Shown: piece after piece, positions 34,523-42,947 of the stretch | Layout: the number at the start of each line of letters is the position of its first letter | How positions within the stretch are numbered: position 1 is the first letter of the stretch | Assembly: GCA_903893315.1 (NCBI GenBank) | Contig: CAITLU010000021.1 | Location: 24,346 to 88,345 of the forward strand | DNA length: 64,000 nucleotides | Direction of reading: 5' to 3' | Source: an uncultured bacterium | GTDB taxonomy: Bacteria; Desulfobacterota; Binatia; UBA1149; CAITLU01 | Notes under the pieces: generated by a model | Told to the model about the DNA's origin: nothing | Databases searched by the model: none | What the model saw: only the letters and a program-made list of their open reading frames with translations | Made by a program: the position numbers and the translations under genes

Positions 34523-35587
34523 CTAGGGCAGCCCCTTCATCGCGGACATGCCGAAGGCGGCCATGCTGGTGACGGGCGAGATCTTCTGCAGCACGTAGCC
34601 GACCTTGGCCATGGTGCTGGACGGTACGTAGAGGATGTCTCCCTCCTCAAGGGCGTAGTTCTTCGACGGGTCTCCGGCCAGGAAGTCCTTCATGTCGATG
34701 TCGGTCTCGAACTGCTTGGAGGGACGCACCAGTTTCAGGCGCGTGGGCGCCGCATCGGCGGTAGGTCCGCCCGCCTGCGCCAGGGCGTCGAGGAAGGACA
34801 TGTCGGGCGTCAGCGTGTAGGCACCCGGAGTGGTGACGTAGCCGAGCACGTAGACGAGCTGGTCGTTGGCGTCGGGCACGTAGACGATGTCGTCGCGCTT
34901 GAGCCGGATGTTGAGCGCGAGGTTGCGGCCGGTGAGCACGCTCTTCAGGTCGATCCAGACGACCTTGTCGCGGCCGCGAAAGACCGCGCAGCGGGTGAGC
35001 GCAGCTTTGTCGGCACCGACGCCGCCGACCGGCAGACCGCCGGCGCGTGAGATCACGTCGAGGATGCGAGGAGGAGTCTCGAACTGCAGGACGCCGGGAT
35101 TTGAAACGCGGCCGAGCACCAGCACTCGGTTGGCGGAGTAGTGCGAGATCGAAACCGTGGCGGTGGCGCCGACGTAGGCTGCGGCCACGACGCGCGTGAT
35201 GGCCTCTGAGGCTTGCTCGGCGGACATGTCGATGAGCCGCAGCGGACCGACGATAGGCAGCGTGACGCGGCCATCGGGGCCGACCACCTGTTCTCCGGAA
35301 AGTTCGGGGCGTCCCCAGACGTCGACGCGCAGCTGGTCGCCGGGGCCGAGACGGTAGACGTCGTCGGGGGCGCCCTCGAAGTCGGCCAGCGCCGCCGCAT
35401 TGGCGAAGTCTGATTTTTCGGGCTTGACCGAAGAATGCAGGCCCGAGGCCTGTTCCGCGGCCTCGGTGATGCCGGCCAGGTCGCTCCTGGCGCCGGAGCA
35501 GGCAGCCTGGCCAGCTGCGATCAACAGAACCAGGGCAGCGCAGCGGAGACCGCCGATCGGTGGATGTTGTGTCAGCACGGTAGTCAC
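34523..35587 (-). CDS. Wza-like polysaccharide export lipoprotein
   Basis: A 354-residue outer-membrane export protein. A hydrophobic signal segment ends at a lipobox-like AGQAAC (Cys30). A poly_export domain follows (YRLGPGDQLRVDVWGRPELS, then VTLPIVGPLRLIDMS), then two SLBB-type repeats (RVLVLGRVSNPGVLQF and VYVLGYVTTPGAYTL). It forms the export channel with the Wzc-like protein. No ribosome site is seen; GTG 35587 or GTG 35578 may be the start, and a divergent sigma-54-like element favours 35578. Confidence 0.9.
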   Translation of the reverse strand: MTTVLTQHPPIGGLRCAALVLLIAAGQAACSGARSDLAGITEAAEQASGLHSSVKPEKSDFANAAALADFEGAPDDVYRLGPGDQLRVDVWGRPELSGEQVVGPDGRVTLPIVGPLRLIDMSAEQASEAITRVVAAAYVGATATVSISHYSANRVLVLGRVSNPGVLQFETPPRILDVISRAGGLPVGGVGADKAALTRCAVFRGRDKVVWIDLKSVLTGRNLALNIRLKRDDIVYVPDANDQLVYVLGYVTTPGAYTLTPDMSFLDALAQAGGPTADAAPTRLKLVRPSKQFETDIDMKDFLAGDPSKNYALEEGDILYVPSSTMAKVGYVLQKISPVTSMAAFGMSAMKGLP

Positions 35588-35589
35588 TG

Positions 35590-35605
35590 AGCAGCATCCG
35601 TGCCG
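35590..35605 (-). promoter_or_regulatory. possible sigma-54 promoter for the wza-wzc unit
   Basis: On the minus strand CGGCACGGATGCTGCT keeps the invariant GG and GC with the right spacing and differs from TGGCACG-N4-TTGCW at two bases. The predicted start point is about 35579, next to the GTG at 35578. Confidence 0.4.
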
Positions 35606-35629
35606 TCGCCGTGGCCGTCGTTATGTTCC

Positions 35630-35699
35630 AGAAAGTGTTCCGTGCGCGAGCGGCTCGGCAGGGAAGGCTCGGCGCCGCCGGTGTTTGAAACACTTTTGC
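35630..35699. promoter_or_regulatory. candidate activator sites in the wza/GT4 divergent promoter
   Basis: GGAACACTTTCT on the minus strand (35641-35630) and GAAACACTTTTGC on the plus strand (35687-35699); the latter overlaps the palindrome GTGTTTGAAACAC (35681-35693). Both fit G[AG][AG]ACACTT[TC]. They lie 50-130 bases from the sigma-54-like elements on either side and could serve both. Confidence 0.45.
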
Positions 35700-35732
35700 A
35701 CCAGCACGAGCCCTCAAAGCGTCCCAGAAGGC

Positions 35733-35748
35733 TGGCCTGCCCTTTGCG
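35733..35748 (+). promoter_or_regulatory. sigma-54-like promoter for GT4-GT2 operon
   Basis: TGGCCTGCCCTTTGCG has TGGC and TTGC at the sigma-54 spacing with three departures from consensus. The predicted start point near 35759 leaves a 62-base leader before the GTG at 35821. Confidence 0.45.
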
Positions 35749-35820
35749 TTGCGCTACCTCGTCCGCATCGGAGGCCGGGTTTGGCTGAAGCGCGAGCGGA
35801 CGACGAGGGGGATCGAACAG

Positions 35821-37101
35821 GTGGCCAAAGTTTTGTTGATTGCCTACGCCTGTGACGCCGACGACGTGAGCGAGACCTGGTGCTCGTGGCAGTGGACCAG
35901 CCGCCTGGCGGCTCGCCACGACGCCACTGTCCTGGTTTACAACAAGCGGCGCCGCGCCGGCGCCGCCCGCGTCCAGCTTCCCGGCGCCCGCGTCATCGAG
36001 TGGACGGAGTTGCCGTTTCTGGAGAAGGCGCCGACGTTCACGCACACACTCAAGCCGGGCTACATAGACTTCTACATTCGCGCCCGCCGCAAGATCCGCC
36101 ATCTGCTAGCCACCGAGCGCTTCGACCTGATCCACCAGTACGAGCCGTTCGCGCCGCGCTATCCTTCGCCGGCTGCCGGACTCGGCGTGCCTTTCATCCT
36201 GGGTCCGGTGGGCGGCGGCGTCGAGAGTCCGCGCGGCTTCGAACGCGAACTCGCCACCGAAATGCCGTGGTTCACGCGCCTGCGTGCGCTGGACCGCTGG
36301 CGTTTTCGTCACGATCCTCTGCTGCGTCACACCTATGCGAGCGCCGATCTGGTGCTCGGCATCGCTCCCTACGTGCGCGAAATGCTGTCGCCGGTAAAAC
36401 TCAAGCGCTTCGAACTCTTCCACGAAACTGGCGTCGATGCGCTGCCGCCGCCGAGGCAGTCACGCGGCGTCGAGAAAGGGACGCTGAAGCTGCTCTACGT
36501 CGGTCGCGTGGTTCGCAGCAAGGGCGTGCGCGATGCGGTGCGCGCGGTGGCGGAACTGCGGGACTTTCCCGGCGTCACGCTCGACATCGTCGGCGACGGC
36601 GGCGATCGCGCGGCCTGCGAGCGTGAAGCAGCGCGCCTCGGTGTCGGCGCGCGGGTGCATTTTCACGGCTGGCAGCCGCACGAAGTGGTCGAGCGCTTCT
36701 ACCATGACGCCGACGTGTTCGTGTTCCCGAGTCTGCGCGAGGCCAGCGGCCAGGTGGTGATCGAGGCGATGAGCCACGGCCTTGCGATGGTGGTCGCCGC
36801 CAACGGCGGCCCCGGCTTCACGGTCGGCAACAAGTGCGGCCTCAGCGTGCAGGCGGATTCCCCGGCCCTGTACGCGACGGCTCTGGCCGCGGCCCTGCGC
36901 AGGCTGGCCGTTTCACCTGAATTGGTCGAGGCCTTCGGAAAATGCGCGCGAGCGCGTGTCGCCAAAGAGTTCCTGTGGGACCGCAAGGTCGAGCGCATGA
37001 GTGAGTTCTACGAAGAAGTTCTTTCCTGTTCGCCCTGTGCGGCGGGTAACCGGGTGTCCGACATTTCTACGGCCGCTTCGGCGGCTTTCGGGAGGTTATG
37101 A
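35821..37101 (+). CDS. family 4 glycosyltransferase
   Basis: A 426-residue GT-B enzyme beginning VAKVLLIAYACDADDVSETW, an N-terminus seen in polysaccharide GT4 proteins. The donor domain has LKLLYVGRVVRSKGVRDAV, VHFHGWQPHEVVERFYHDADVF... and SLREASGQVVIEAMSHGLA with the E-x7-E residues. GTG 35821 follows GAGGGGGAT; the upstream part of the frame (35749 on) overlaps the promoter and is not family-like. Its stop overlaps the next GT2 start (ATGA). Confidence 0.9.
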   Translation: MAKVLLIAYACDADDVSETWCSWQWTSRLAARHDATVLVYNKRRRAGAARVQLPGARVIEWTELPFLEKAPTFTHTLKPGYIDFYIRARRKIRHLLATERFDLIHQYEPFAPRYPSPAAGLGVPFILGPVGGGVESPRGFERELATEMPWFTRLRALDRWRFRHDPLLRHTYASADLVLGIAPYVREMLSPVKLKRFELFHETGVDALPPPRQSRGVEKGTLKLLYVGRVVRSKGVRDAVRAVAELRDFPGVTLDIVGDGGDRAACEREAARLGVGARVHFHGWQPHEVVERFYHDADVFVFPSLREASGQVVIEAMSHGLAMVVAANGGPGFTVGNKCGLSVQADSPALYATALAAALRRLAVSPELVEAFGKCARARVAKEFLWDRKVERMSEFYEEVLSCSPCAAGNRVSDISTAASAAFGRL

Positions 37102-38117
37102 TGAGTTCTGCGGACATTCCGGCCGTTTCGGTCGTCGTCATCGGTCGCAACGAGGGCGAGCGCCTGCTGCGTTGTCTTGATTCGGTACGAAACATGATCG
37201 GCCCCGAAGGCGGCACCGAACTGCTTTACGTCGACTCCGAGTCCGAGGACGGAAGTTGCGAGCGTGCGGCGGCCCTCGGTGCCGCGGTACTGTCTATCCC
37301 TGCTGGACGTCGCTCGGCGGCAGCGGCCCGCAACGTCGGCTGGCGCGCCGCGAAGGCTCCGCTGGTTCTCTTCCTGGACGGCGACACGATGGTACATCCG
37401 CGTTTCGTCGTCGATTCGTTGCGCCACTTCGACGATCCGAATGTCGCCATCGTCTGGGGGCATCGGCGCGAAAGCGCGCCTCACGAGTCGATCTACAACC
37501 GCGTGCTGGATCTGGACTGGGTGTATGTGGCCGGCTGGTCGGAGTTCTGCGGCGGCGACGCGCTGGTGCGCCGCGACGTCCTGGAGCGCGTGGGCGGCTT
37601 CGACGAGTCCCTGGTCGGTGGCGAAGAGCCTGAGATGTGCAGGCGCATTCGCGAACTGGATTTGGGAATCCTGCACGTCGATCGGCCGATGACGCGGCAC
37701 GACCTCGCGATCACGCACTGGAGCCAGTACTGGCGACGCGCCGAAAGGGCTGGCTACGCCTACGCGGCCGTGTCCGAGCGCTTCGCCGGCACGCGGCTGC
37801 CGCTTTGGAAGGAAGTCGCGCGAGCCAACGTCGTCCACGCTGGAATACTGGTCGGCGTCGCGGCGACCGCGCTGCTCGGTTGTGTGCTGTCGCTGTCGCC
37901 GGTCCCGGCCTTGCTCGCGACGGCGTTCTACGCCGCGCTGGCCGTGCGCAGCGCGCTACGCTCACGCTGGAAGAACGCCTCGATCACGACCCTGCTTCTG
38001 TACGGAGTCCACTCGCACCTCCAGCAGATCCCTATCCTCGTCGGACAGTTGATCTATCGGCGCGAGCGCACTGGCGGCGGCGTCTCGCGGCTGGTCTGGT
38101 ACAAGGAGAGGGGCTGA
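37098..38117 (+). CDS. family 2 glycosyltransferase with C-terminal membrane segments
   Basis: A 339-residue GT2. It has SVVVIGRNEGERLLRCLDSV at the start, LLYVDSESEDGS, ARNVGWRAAKAPLVLFLDGD (DxD), GGDALVRRDVLERVGGFDE and EPEMCRRIRELD. Two hydrophobic stretches near 250-290 anchor it. It probably adds one sugar to a lipid-linked intermediate. It starts in a four-base overlap with the GT4 gene (ribosome site GGGAGG), and its stop overlaps the acetyltransferase start by one base. Confidence 0.9.
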   Translation: MMSSADIPAVSVVVIGRNEGERLLRCLDSVRNMIGPEGGTELLYVDSESEDGSCERAAALGAAVLSIPAGRRSAAAARNVGWRAAKAPLVLFLDGDTMVHPRFVVDSLRHFDDPNVAIVWGHRRESAPHESIYNRVLDLDWVYVAGWSEFCGGDALVRRDVLERVGGFDESLVGGEEPEMCRRIRELDLGILHVDRPMTRHDLAITHWSQYWRRAERAGYAYAAVSERFAGTRLPLWKEVARANVVHAGILVGVAATALLGCVLSLSPVPALLATAFYAALAVRSALRSRWKNASITTLLLYGVHSHLQQIPILVGQLIYRRERTGGGVSRLVWYKERG

Positions 38118-38893
38118 TGTCAGCCGGCGACCGCGGCGCCGGTCGGCGCGCGGCGCTGACACCTAAGGGACTTCTGGCGGCGGCGATGGCGCCGCTGGCC
38201 CGTCTGGACCGCGGCGTCGGCGGCGCCTTGCGCCGCCTTTGGGCTTTCACGCAGCTTCGCGCCGTCATCGGCGGCAAGCTCGATGCATCGGTCGTGGTGT
38301 TGGGAGCGGTCGAAGTGCGCGGCAGCGGTCGCATCGAGCTGGGCCGCGATCTGCTCCTGTATCCCGATACCTACCTCGAGACCCAGCAGCACGGCTGTCT
38401 GCGCATCGGCGACGGCGTCGTCTTGTCGCGCGGCGTCCATCTGGTCGCATACGACTCGGTCGACATCGGTGCCGGCACCATCATCGGCGAGTACGCCAGC
38501 ATCCGCGACGCCAATCACCGTCTCGAAGCCGGCGTTTCGCCGCGCCACACCGGGCACGCCGCGAAACCGATCCGTATCGGCCGCAACGTCTGGATCGGAC
38601 GCGGCGTGACGATTCTCGCGGGAGTGTCGATCGGCGATGGCGCCGTGGTCGGCGCCAACGCCGTCGTCACGAAATCGGTGACGGCGGGCGACGTGGTAGC
38701 CGGTGTGCCTGCGGTCACGATCGCCCGGCGCGGCCGGCAGTCAGAGCGAGACACTTCGCGGCGGCGCAATCCGCGACGGGACACTTTGCGGGCCTCAGAG
38801 CTTCTCAACAGTGTGTCTAATCACGAGACACGTTCCACGAGTGTGCCATCTCCCGTGGCACGTCCGTTGCAAAATGTCCGGCATGAAGCGTGA
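38117..38893 (+). CDS. hexapeptide-repeat acetyltransferase with basic C-terminal tail
   Basis: A 258-residue left-handed beta-helix acyltransferase of the WcaF/maltose-acetyltransferase type. It has LGRDLLLYPDTYLETQQHG, IGDGVVLSRGVHLV, IGEYASIRDANHRL and NVWIGRGVTILAGVSIGDGA ending in GDVVAGVPAVTIAR. The beta-helix ends near residue 205. The last 50 residues are Arg/Ser-rich, unlike the family, and this DNA holds the activator motifs and sigma-54 promoter of the next gene. The true stop of the ancestral gene may have been lost. It overlaps the flippase start by about 10 bases. Confidence 0.85.
   Translation: MSAGDRGAGRRAALTPKGLLAAAMAPLARLDRGVGGALRRLWAFTQLRAVIGGKLDASVVVLGAVEVRGSGRIELGRDLLLYPDTYLETQQHGCLRIGDGVVLSRGVHLVAYDSVDIGAGTIIGEYASIRDANHRLEAGVSPRHTGHAAKPIRIGRNVWIGRGVTILAGVSIGDGAVVGANAVVTKSVTAGDVVAGVPAVTIARRGRQSERDTSRRRNPRRDTLRASELLNSVSNHETRSTSVPSPVARPLQNVRHEA
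38748..38831 (+). promoter_or_regulatory. three candidate activator sites upstream of wzx-like gene
   Basis: GAGACACTTCGCGG (38748-38761), GGGACACTTTGCGG (38778-38791, exactly 30 bases later) and the inverted repeat GTGTCTAATCACGAGACAC (38813-38831). They lie roughly 50-135 bases before the predicted start point at 38882. The 30-base phasing (about three helical turns) is what cooperative activator binding would favour. Confidence 0.5.
38856..38871 (+). promoter_or_regulatory. sigma-54 (-24/-12) promoter, consensus match
   Basis: TGGCACGTCCGTTGCA is a full match to TGGCACG-N4-TTGCW. The predicted start point is about 38882, one base before the ATG at 38883. It lies inside the end of the acetyltransferase frame. 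A chance perfect match in a window of this size is unlikely. Confidence 0.75.
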
Positions 38894-40505
38894 TGTGGAA
38901 CAGAGCGGTCGCGACGTCGTGAAGGCCGCTTCCGGCGGCGCCCTCGTCCTGATGCTCGGCAACGTCTGCTACCTGCTCACCCGCGTGGCACTGCCACCCA
39001 TCGTGCTGCGCCACGTCGGGCTCGAAGAATACGGCCTGTGGGCCCTGGCCTTCGTGCTGATCGGTTATCTCGGCATGGGCGCCTTCGGCGTTTCCAACGT
39101 CTACATCCGTTACGTCGCGGCCTACCGCGCGCGCGGTGACATGGACGCGATCAACCGCCTTCTGACCACCGGCCTGGCCTTCACCTCTTCGGTGGCCGTG
39201 GTACTTCTCGCCGTCATCTGGTTGGCGATGCCTTCACTGGTCAGCCTGCTCGGCGTGGCACCTAACCTCAGGACCGAGGCCACCACGATCCTGTTCGCGG
39301 CGTGCGCGGCTTTTCTTCTCGACCTCGCCTTCGGTGCTTTCTCCAACATACTGCTCGGCCTCGAGCGCGTCAGCGCCCACACCGCCGTATGGGTCGGGGG
39401 CAGCATTTTCGAGGCTCTCGTGCTGGTGATGTTGCTTGAATCGGGACACGGCGTCAGTGCTCTGCCGATCGCGTTCGCGCTGCGGCTTTCGTCGGTCATC
39501 GTCGCCAGTGCGACCCTGTGCCGCCGTGCGCTGCCGGGGCTCACGGTCGCGCCGCGCTTTTTCGATCGTCGGGCCCTGCGCCTGTTTGTCGGTTTCGGCG
39601 GCGTGGTGCAGGTGGCCGGAATCCTCAGCATCTTCCTGTATTCGGTAGAAAAGCTGATTGCCGCTGTCTTCCTCGGCCCGGCATCCGCGGGCATCTTCGA
39701 CGTCGGCGAAAAATTCGCGGTGATGGTCAGCGGCATTCCGGCTTCTCTCAACGGCGTGCTGCTCGCTCCGGTGGCGAGGATGAGCACGGCATCGACGTCG
39801 TCTTCGGCCGCCGCGTTCTTCCTGACCGCCTCGCGCTGGGTGAGCATGCCCGCCGGAGTGATGATGGCTTTCCTGTCGGCTTTCGCGCCGGCGGTGATCA
39901 CGGCCTGGATGGGGCCGGACCCGCGCCTGACCGACGCGGCGTTCATACTGACCGTCTTTTCGTTGGCGTTTCATGTGCACGTCGTGACCGGACCGGCTTC
40001 GGCCTGGTACCGCGGCATCGCCGAGCCGGCGCGCGAGCTCTTCTATCCGCTCACGCAGATGACGTTGGTCGCCATCTTCGTCGCGACCGGCTTCGCGGTG
40101 GCGGGGCGCAGCATCGCGGTGGTAACCGTGACGGTGGCTGCGGCGATGGTCGGCAGCGCGATCGCGTACAGTTCATGGACGGCGCGGCGCGTGGGCGCCC
40201 CGATTTCGCGCCTGGTGGCGCAGGTCTACATCCCCGGTTTCGTGCCTTACCTGGTGGCCGCGGCCTCGCGGCCGCTCGTTCAGGCGATGCTCGGCTCTCA
40301 GTACGCGAGCCGTGCCGACGCGGTCGCCACGCTGGCGGCGGGCGGTGTGCTGTACGGTCTGGCGATCGCGGCACTGCTGTGGACCACGATTCTCGACGCC
40401 GCGGAGAAAAAGTCGTGTCGCGGCGCCCTGGCGCGCCTGCTTCCCGGCCGTCTGTCCCAGGCAGCAGTTCCCGCGTTCCAGTCCGCGGACGGAGGAAACC
40501 TGTGA
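38883..40505 (+). CDS. Wzx-like polysaccharide flippase (MATE/MurJ-type)
   Basis: A 540-residue protein with about 14 membrane segments, starting ASGGALVLMLGNVCYLLTRV. The features GLEEYGLWALAFVLIGYLGM and GFGGVVQVAGILSIFLYSVEKL fit the PST/RfbX family of lipid-linked oligosaccharide flippases. It should move the undecaprenyl-linked repeat unit to the periplasm for the Wzy polymerase. ATG 38883 (or 38874) is the start; neither has a ribosome site, and both abut the predicted sigma-54 start point. Its stop overlaps the next GTG start by four bases. Confidence 0.9.
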   Translation: MKRDVEQSGRDVVKAASGGALVLMLGNVCYLLTRVALPPIVLRHVGLEEYGLWALAFVLIGYLGMGAFGVSNVYIRYVAAYRARGDMDAINRLLTTGLAFTSSVAVVLLAVIWLAMPSLVSLLGVAPNLRTEATTILFAACAAFLLDLAFGAFSNILLGLERVSAHTAVWVGGSIFEALVLVMLLESGHGVSALPIAFALRLSSVIVASATLCRRALPGLTVAPRFFDRRALRLFVGFGGVVQVAGILSIFLYSVEKLIAAVFLGPASAGIFDVGEKFAVMVSGIPASLNGVLLAPVARMSTASTSSSAAAFFLTASRWVSMPAGVMMAFLSAFAPAVITAWMGPDPRLTDAAFILTVFSLAFHVHVVTGPASAWYRGIAEPARELFYPLTQMTLVAIFVATGFAVAGRSIAVVTVTVAAAMVGSAIAYSSWTARRVGAPISRLVAQVYIPGFVPYLVAAASRPLVQAMLGSQYASRADAVATLAAGGVLYGLAIAALLWTTILDAAEKKSCRGALARLLPGRLSQAAVPAFQSADGGNL

Positions 40506-41161
40506 AGAAACTAATCGTATCGCTGCTTCGCTATCTCGCCTTCGAGAAGAACCGTGCGGTCGGACTGTGGCGCTGGCTCGGAGATCCCGACGGCGAACAG
40601 TGGGCCGATTACATATCGCGGCACGGCGGACTTCACGCGATCGGCAAGTGCTGTTCGATCCAGGCCAACGTGACGATCACCGATCCCTCTTATGTGCGCC
40701 TCGGCAACAACGTGCGGCTGTCGGGCTGCACGCTGTTCGGTCACGACGGCACCGTCAACATGCTTTGCAGGGCTTACGGAGTGCTGCTCGATCACGTCGG
40801 CCCGGTCGACATTCGCGACAATGTCTTCGTCGGTCACGGTGCCATCGTGCTGCCGGGCGTGACCATCGGACCAAATGTCATCGTCGCTGCCGGTTCCGTG
40901 GTGACTCGCGACGTACCGCCCGACTCCATCGTCGCCGGCGTTCCGGCCCGCCGCGTCGCCGACCTCGGCTCCTACGTAGAGCGTCTGGCCGCGCAGACGC
41001 GTACGCTGCCGTGGTTCGACCTCATCGAAAAGCGCGGCGTGGAATGCGATTTCGACCCCGTCCTTCAGCCCGCTCTCGACCGCCGCCGTGTCGCGGTGTT
41101 CTTCCCTTCTTCCGTCGGCGCAGCAGGCGTCGACGCCGCCGGCCTGGAGTTCGCAGCCTGA
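40502..41161 (+). CDS. hexapeptide-repeat acetyltransferase
   Basis: A 219-residue left-handed beta-helix protein. SIQANVTITDPSYVRLGNNV, VDIRDNVFVGHGAIVLPGVT and IGPNVIVAAGSVVTRDVP form the coils, with VAGVPARRVADLGSYVERL at the end. It probably acetylates the polysaccharide precursor. It starts at GTG 40502 (overlap GTGA with the flippase), preceded by GGAGGAAAC. Its stop overlaps the GT4 ATG by one base. Confidence 0.88.
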   Translation: MKKLIVSLLRYLAFEKNRAVGLWRWLGDPDGEQWADYISRHGGLHAIGKCCSIQANVTITDPSYVRLGNNVRLSGCTLFGHDGTVNMLCRAYGVLLDHVGPVDIRDNVFVGHGAIVLPGVTIGPNVIVAAGSVVTRDVPPDSIVAGVPARRVADLGSYVERLAAQTRTLPWFDLIEKRGVECDFDPVLQPALDRRRVAVFFPSSVGAAGVDAAGLEFAA

Positions 41162-42468
41162 TGATCCGCCTAGCCTATCTGGTCAGCCAGTACCCCGCCG
41201 TTTCACACACTTTCGTGCTGCGCGAAGTGCGTGCGCTGCGCCGCCGCGGTTTCCACGTGCGCGTGGCCACCATCAATCCACCCGACCGCGATCCAGCCAA
41301 CATGACTGACGAGGAGAGGCAGGAAGCGCGCGGCGCCTTCGTCGTGAAGAAGCCGGGCCTGGGCCGCCTCGTTGCCGCGCACGCTTCGGCGTTGGTGCGT
41401 CACCCGTACGCCTACTTCCGTGCGCTGCGTTTCGCGCTCGGGCTCGGCGGTACGGACGCCGGACAGACGCTGTGGGGAGTGTTCTACTTCGTCGAGGCCG
41501 TGCTCGTCACCGAGTGGATGCGCCGCGAAGGCTTCACGCATCTTCACGTGCACTTCGCGACCCCGGCCGCCACGGTGGCGATGGTCGCCGAGCGCCTGGC
41601 GCCGATCACCTGGTCGGTGACTGTCCACGGCCCAGACGAGTTCTATGACGTCAGCGCGAACCATCTGTCCGAGAAGATCGCCTCGGCGTCGTTCCTGTGC
41701 ACGATCGGTTCGTTCGCGCGCAGCCAGCTCATGAAGCTGTCGCCCCAGGAACAGTGGCACAAGTTCGAGGTCACGCCTCTCGGCGTCGATCCCTCGCTGT
41801 TCTACCCGCGTGCGGCCAGGGATCACGCCGATCCATTCGAAATACTCTGTGTCGGCCGCCTGGTGCCGGCCAAGGGCCAGCACGTGCTGGTCGCGGCAGT
41901 CGATCACCTGGTGCGCGAGGGCCGTCATGTGCTGCTGCGCGTGGTCGGGGCGGGTCCCGACGAGGAATCGCTGCGTCGCGACGTCGAGGCCCGGGGTATG
42001 GAGCGCGTCGTGATCTTCGAGGGCGCGGTCAACCAGGATCGCATCCGAACACTTTACGCGACGGCCGACGCGTTCGCGCTGGCCAGCTTCGCGGAAGGAA
42101 TTCCGGTCGTGCTGATGGAAGCCATGGCGATGACGATACCGTGCGTTACCACGCGCATCACCGGCATTCCCGAACTGATCCGTGACGGCATCGACGGCCT
42201 GCTGGTCGCGCCGTCGGACGACGTCGCGCTGGCCCGGGCTCTGTCGAGACTGATCGACGATCCGGCCCTCAGACGCGGCCTCGGCGCGGCCGGTCGCTCG
42301 CGTGTGCTCGAATGCTACGACCTCGATCGCAACACCGACCGACTCGCCGAAGTGTTCCGCCGTCGCCTCGGCGCGCCTGACGCAGAGCGAACCGACGCGA
42401 AGATTGCCGACGCGGCCGCGGCGCCCGGCAGGGCAGTCGTCAAAGCTGAGTTGCAACTTGTCGTCTGA
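41161..42468 (+). CDS. family 4 glycosyltransferase (colanic-acid WcaL/AmsK-like)
   Basis: A 435-residue GT-B enzyme. The opening YLVSQYPAVSHTFVLREVRA and HLHVHFATPAATVAMVAERL followed by SVTVHGPDEFYDV are typical of WcaL/AmsK-like exopolysaccharide transferases. The donor site has EILCVGRLVPAKGQHVLV and ASFAEGIPVVLMEAMAM. It is the last glycosyltransferase of the plus-strand run; the STAS gene follows after 92 bases. Confidence 0.92.
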   Translation: MIRLAYLVSQYPAVSHTFVLREVRALRRRGFHVRVATINPPDRDPANMTDEERQEARGAFVVKKPGLGRLVAAHASALVRHPYAYFRALRFALGLGGTDAGQTLWGVFYFVEAVLVTEWMRREGFTHLHVHFATPAATVAMVAERLAPITWSVTVHGPDEFYDVSANHLSEKIASASFLCTIGSFARSQLMKLSPQEQWHKFEVTPLGVDPSLFYPRAARDHADPFEILCVGRLVPAKGQHVLVAAVDHLVREGRHVLLRVVGAGPDEESLRRDVEARGMERVVIFEGAVNQDRIRTLYATADAFALASFAEGIPVVLMEAMAMTIPCVTTRITGIPELIRDGIDGLLVAPSDDVALARALSRLIDDPALRRGLGAAGRSRVLECYDLDRNTDRLAEVFRRRLGAPDAERTDAKIADAAAAPGRAVVKAELQLVV

Positions 42469-42560
42469 GCGGCATGCCCTGGGCCATCGCCAGTAAAACC
42501 AGATCGACCACCGCTATCACCATCGTCACTGTGCAACCACAATATTTCAAGGAGCCAACC

Positions 42561-42899
42561 ATGAACGTTCGACACACCAGCAAAGGACCCACCGCCATCG
42601 TCACTCTCAGCGGCCGTCTCGACGCGGCCGGATCGCCGGCCGTACGCCGCTCTCTGCGCGAACTGTTCGCCGCCGACCACCGCTTTCTGGTTCTCGACTT
42701 CGCGGAAGTGTCGTTCGTCGATTCGAGCGGGCTGTCGGTGCTGGTCACCGCGCTGAAGAACGCACGCGCCGCCGGAGGAGACATCGCGTTGATCCGCGTC
42801 GGCGACCAGGCTCGCATGCTGCTCGAACTGACGCGCCTTCACCGTGTATTCCTGGTCGCCGACGACGCGGAAACGGCCATGACCGCGTTGGCCGCCTGA
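42561..42899 (+). CDS. STAS-domain anti-anti-sigma factor
   Basis: A 112-residue SpoIIAA/RsbV-like protein. VLDFAEVSFVDSSGLSVLVT contains the DSSGL motif whose Ser is phosphorylated by RsbW-type kinases and dephosphorylated by PP2C phosphatases. The start ATG 42561 follows AAGGAGCC. It faces the sigma-54 regulator and the REC-PP2C-HATPase protein (44908-46566), its likely regulator. STAS proteins next to exopolysaccharide genes often control assembly or transcription. It may be co-transcribed with the GT4 gene. Confidence 0.93.
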   Translation: MNVRHTSKGPTAIVTLSGRLDAAGSPAVRRSLRELFAADHRFLVLDFAEVSFVDSSGLSVLVTALKNARAAGGDIALIRVGDQARMLLELTRLHRVFLVADDAETAMTALAA

Positions 42900-42919
42900 C
42901 GCCGACGCGACCTCGGCGT
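42899..42919. terminator. bidirectional terminator hairpin
   Basis: ACGCCGA (42899-42905) and TCGGCGT (42913-42919) form a perfect 7-base stem with a 7-base loop, between the convergent STAS and sigma-54 regulator genes. It overlaps the last base of the STAS stop. No T-run. Confidence 0.5.
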
Positions 42920-42947
42920 GTTCACGGCTAGAACATCAACAGAGTCT

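Noticed and set aside
42049..42058. ACACTT motif inside the last GT4 gene
   Set aside because: It lies within coding sequence with no -24/-12 element downstream; treated as chance.
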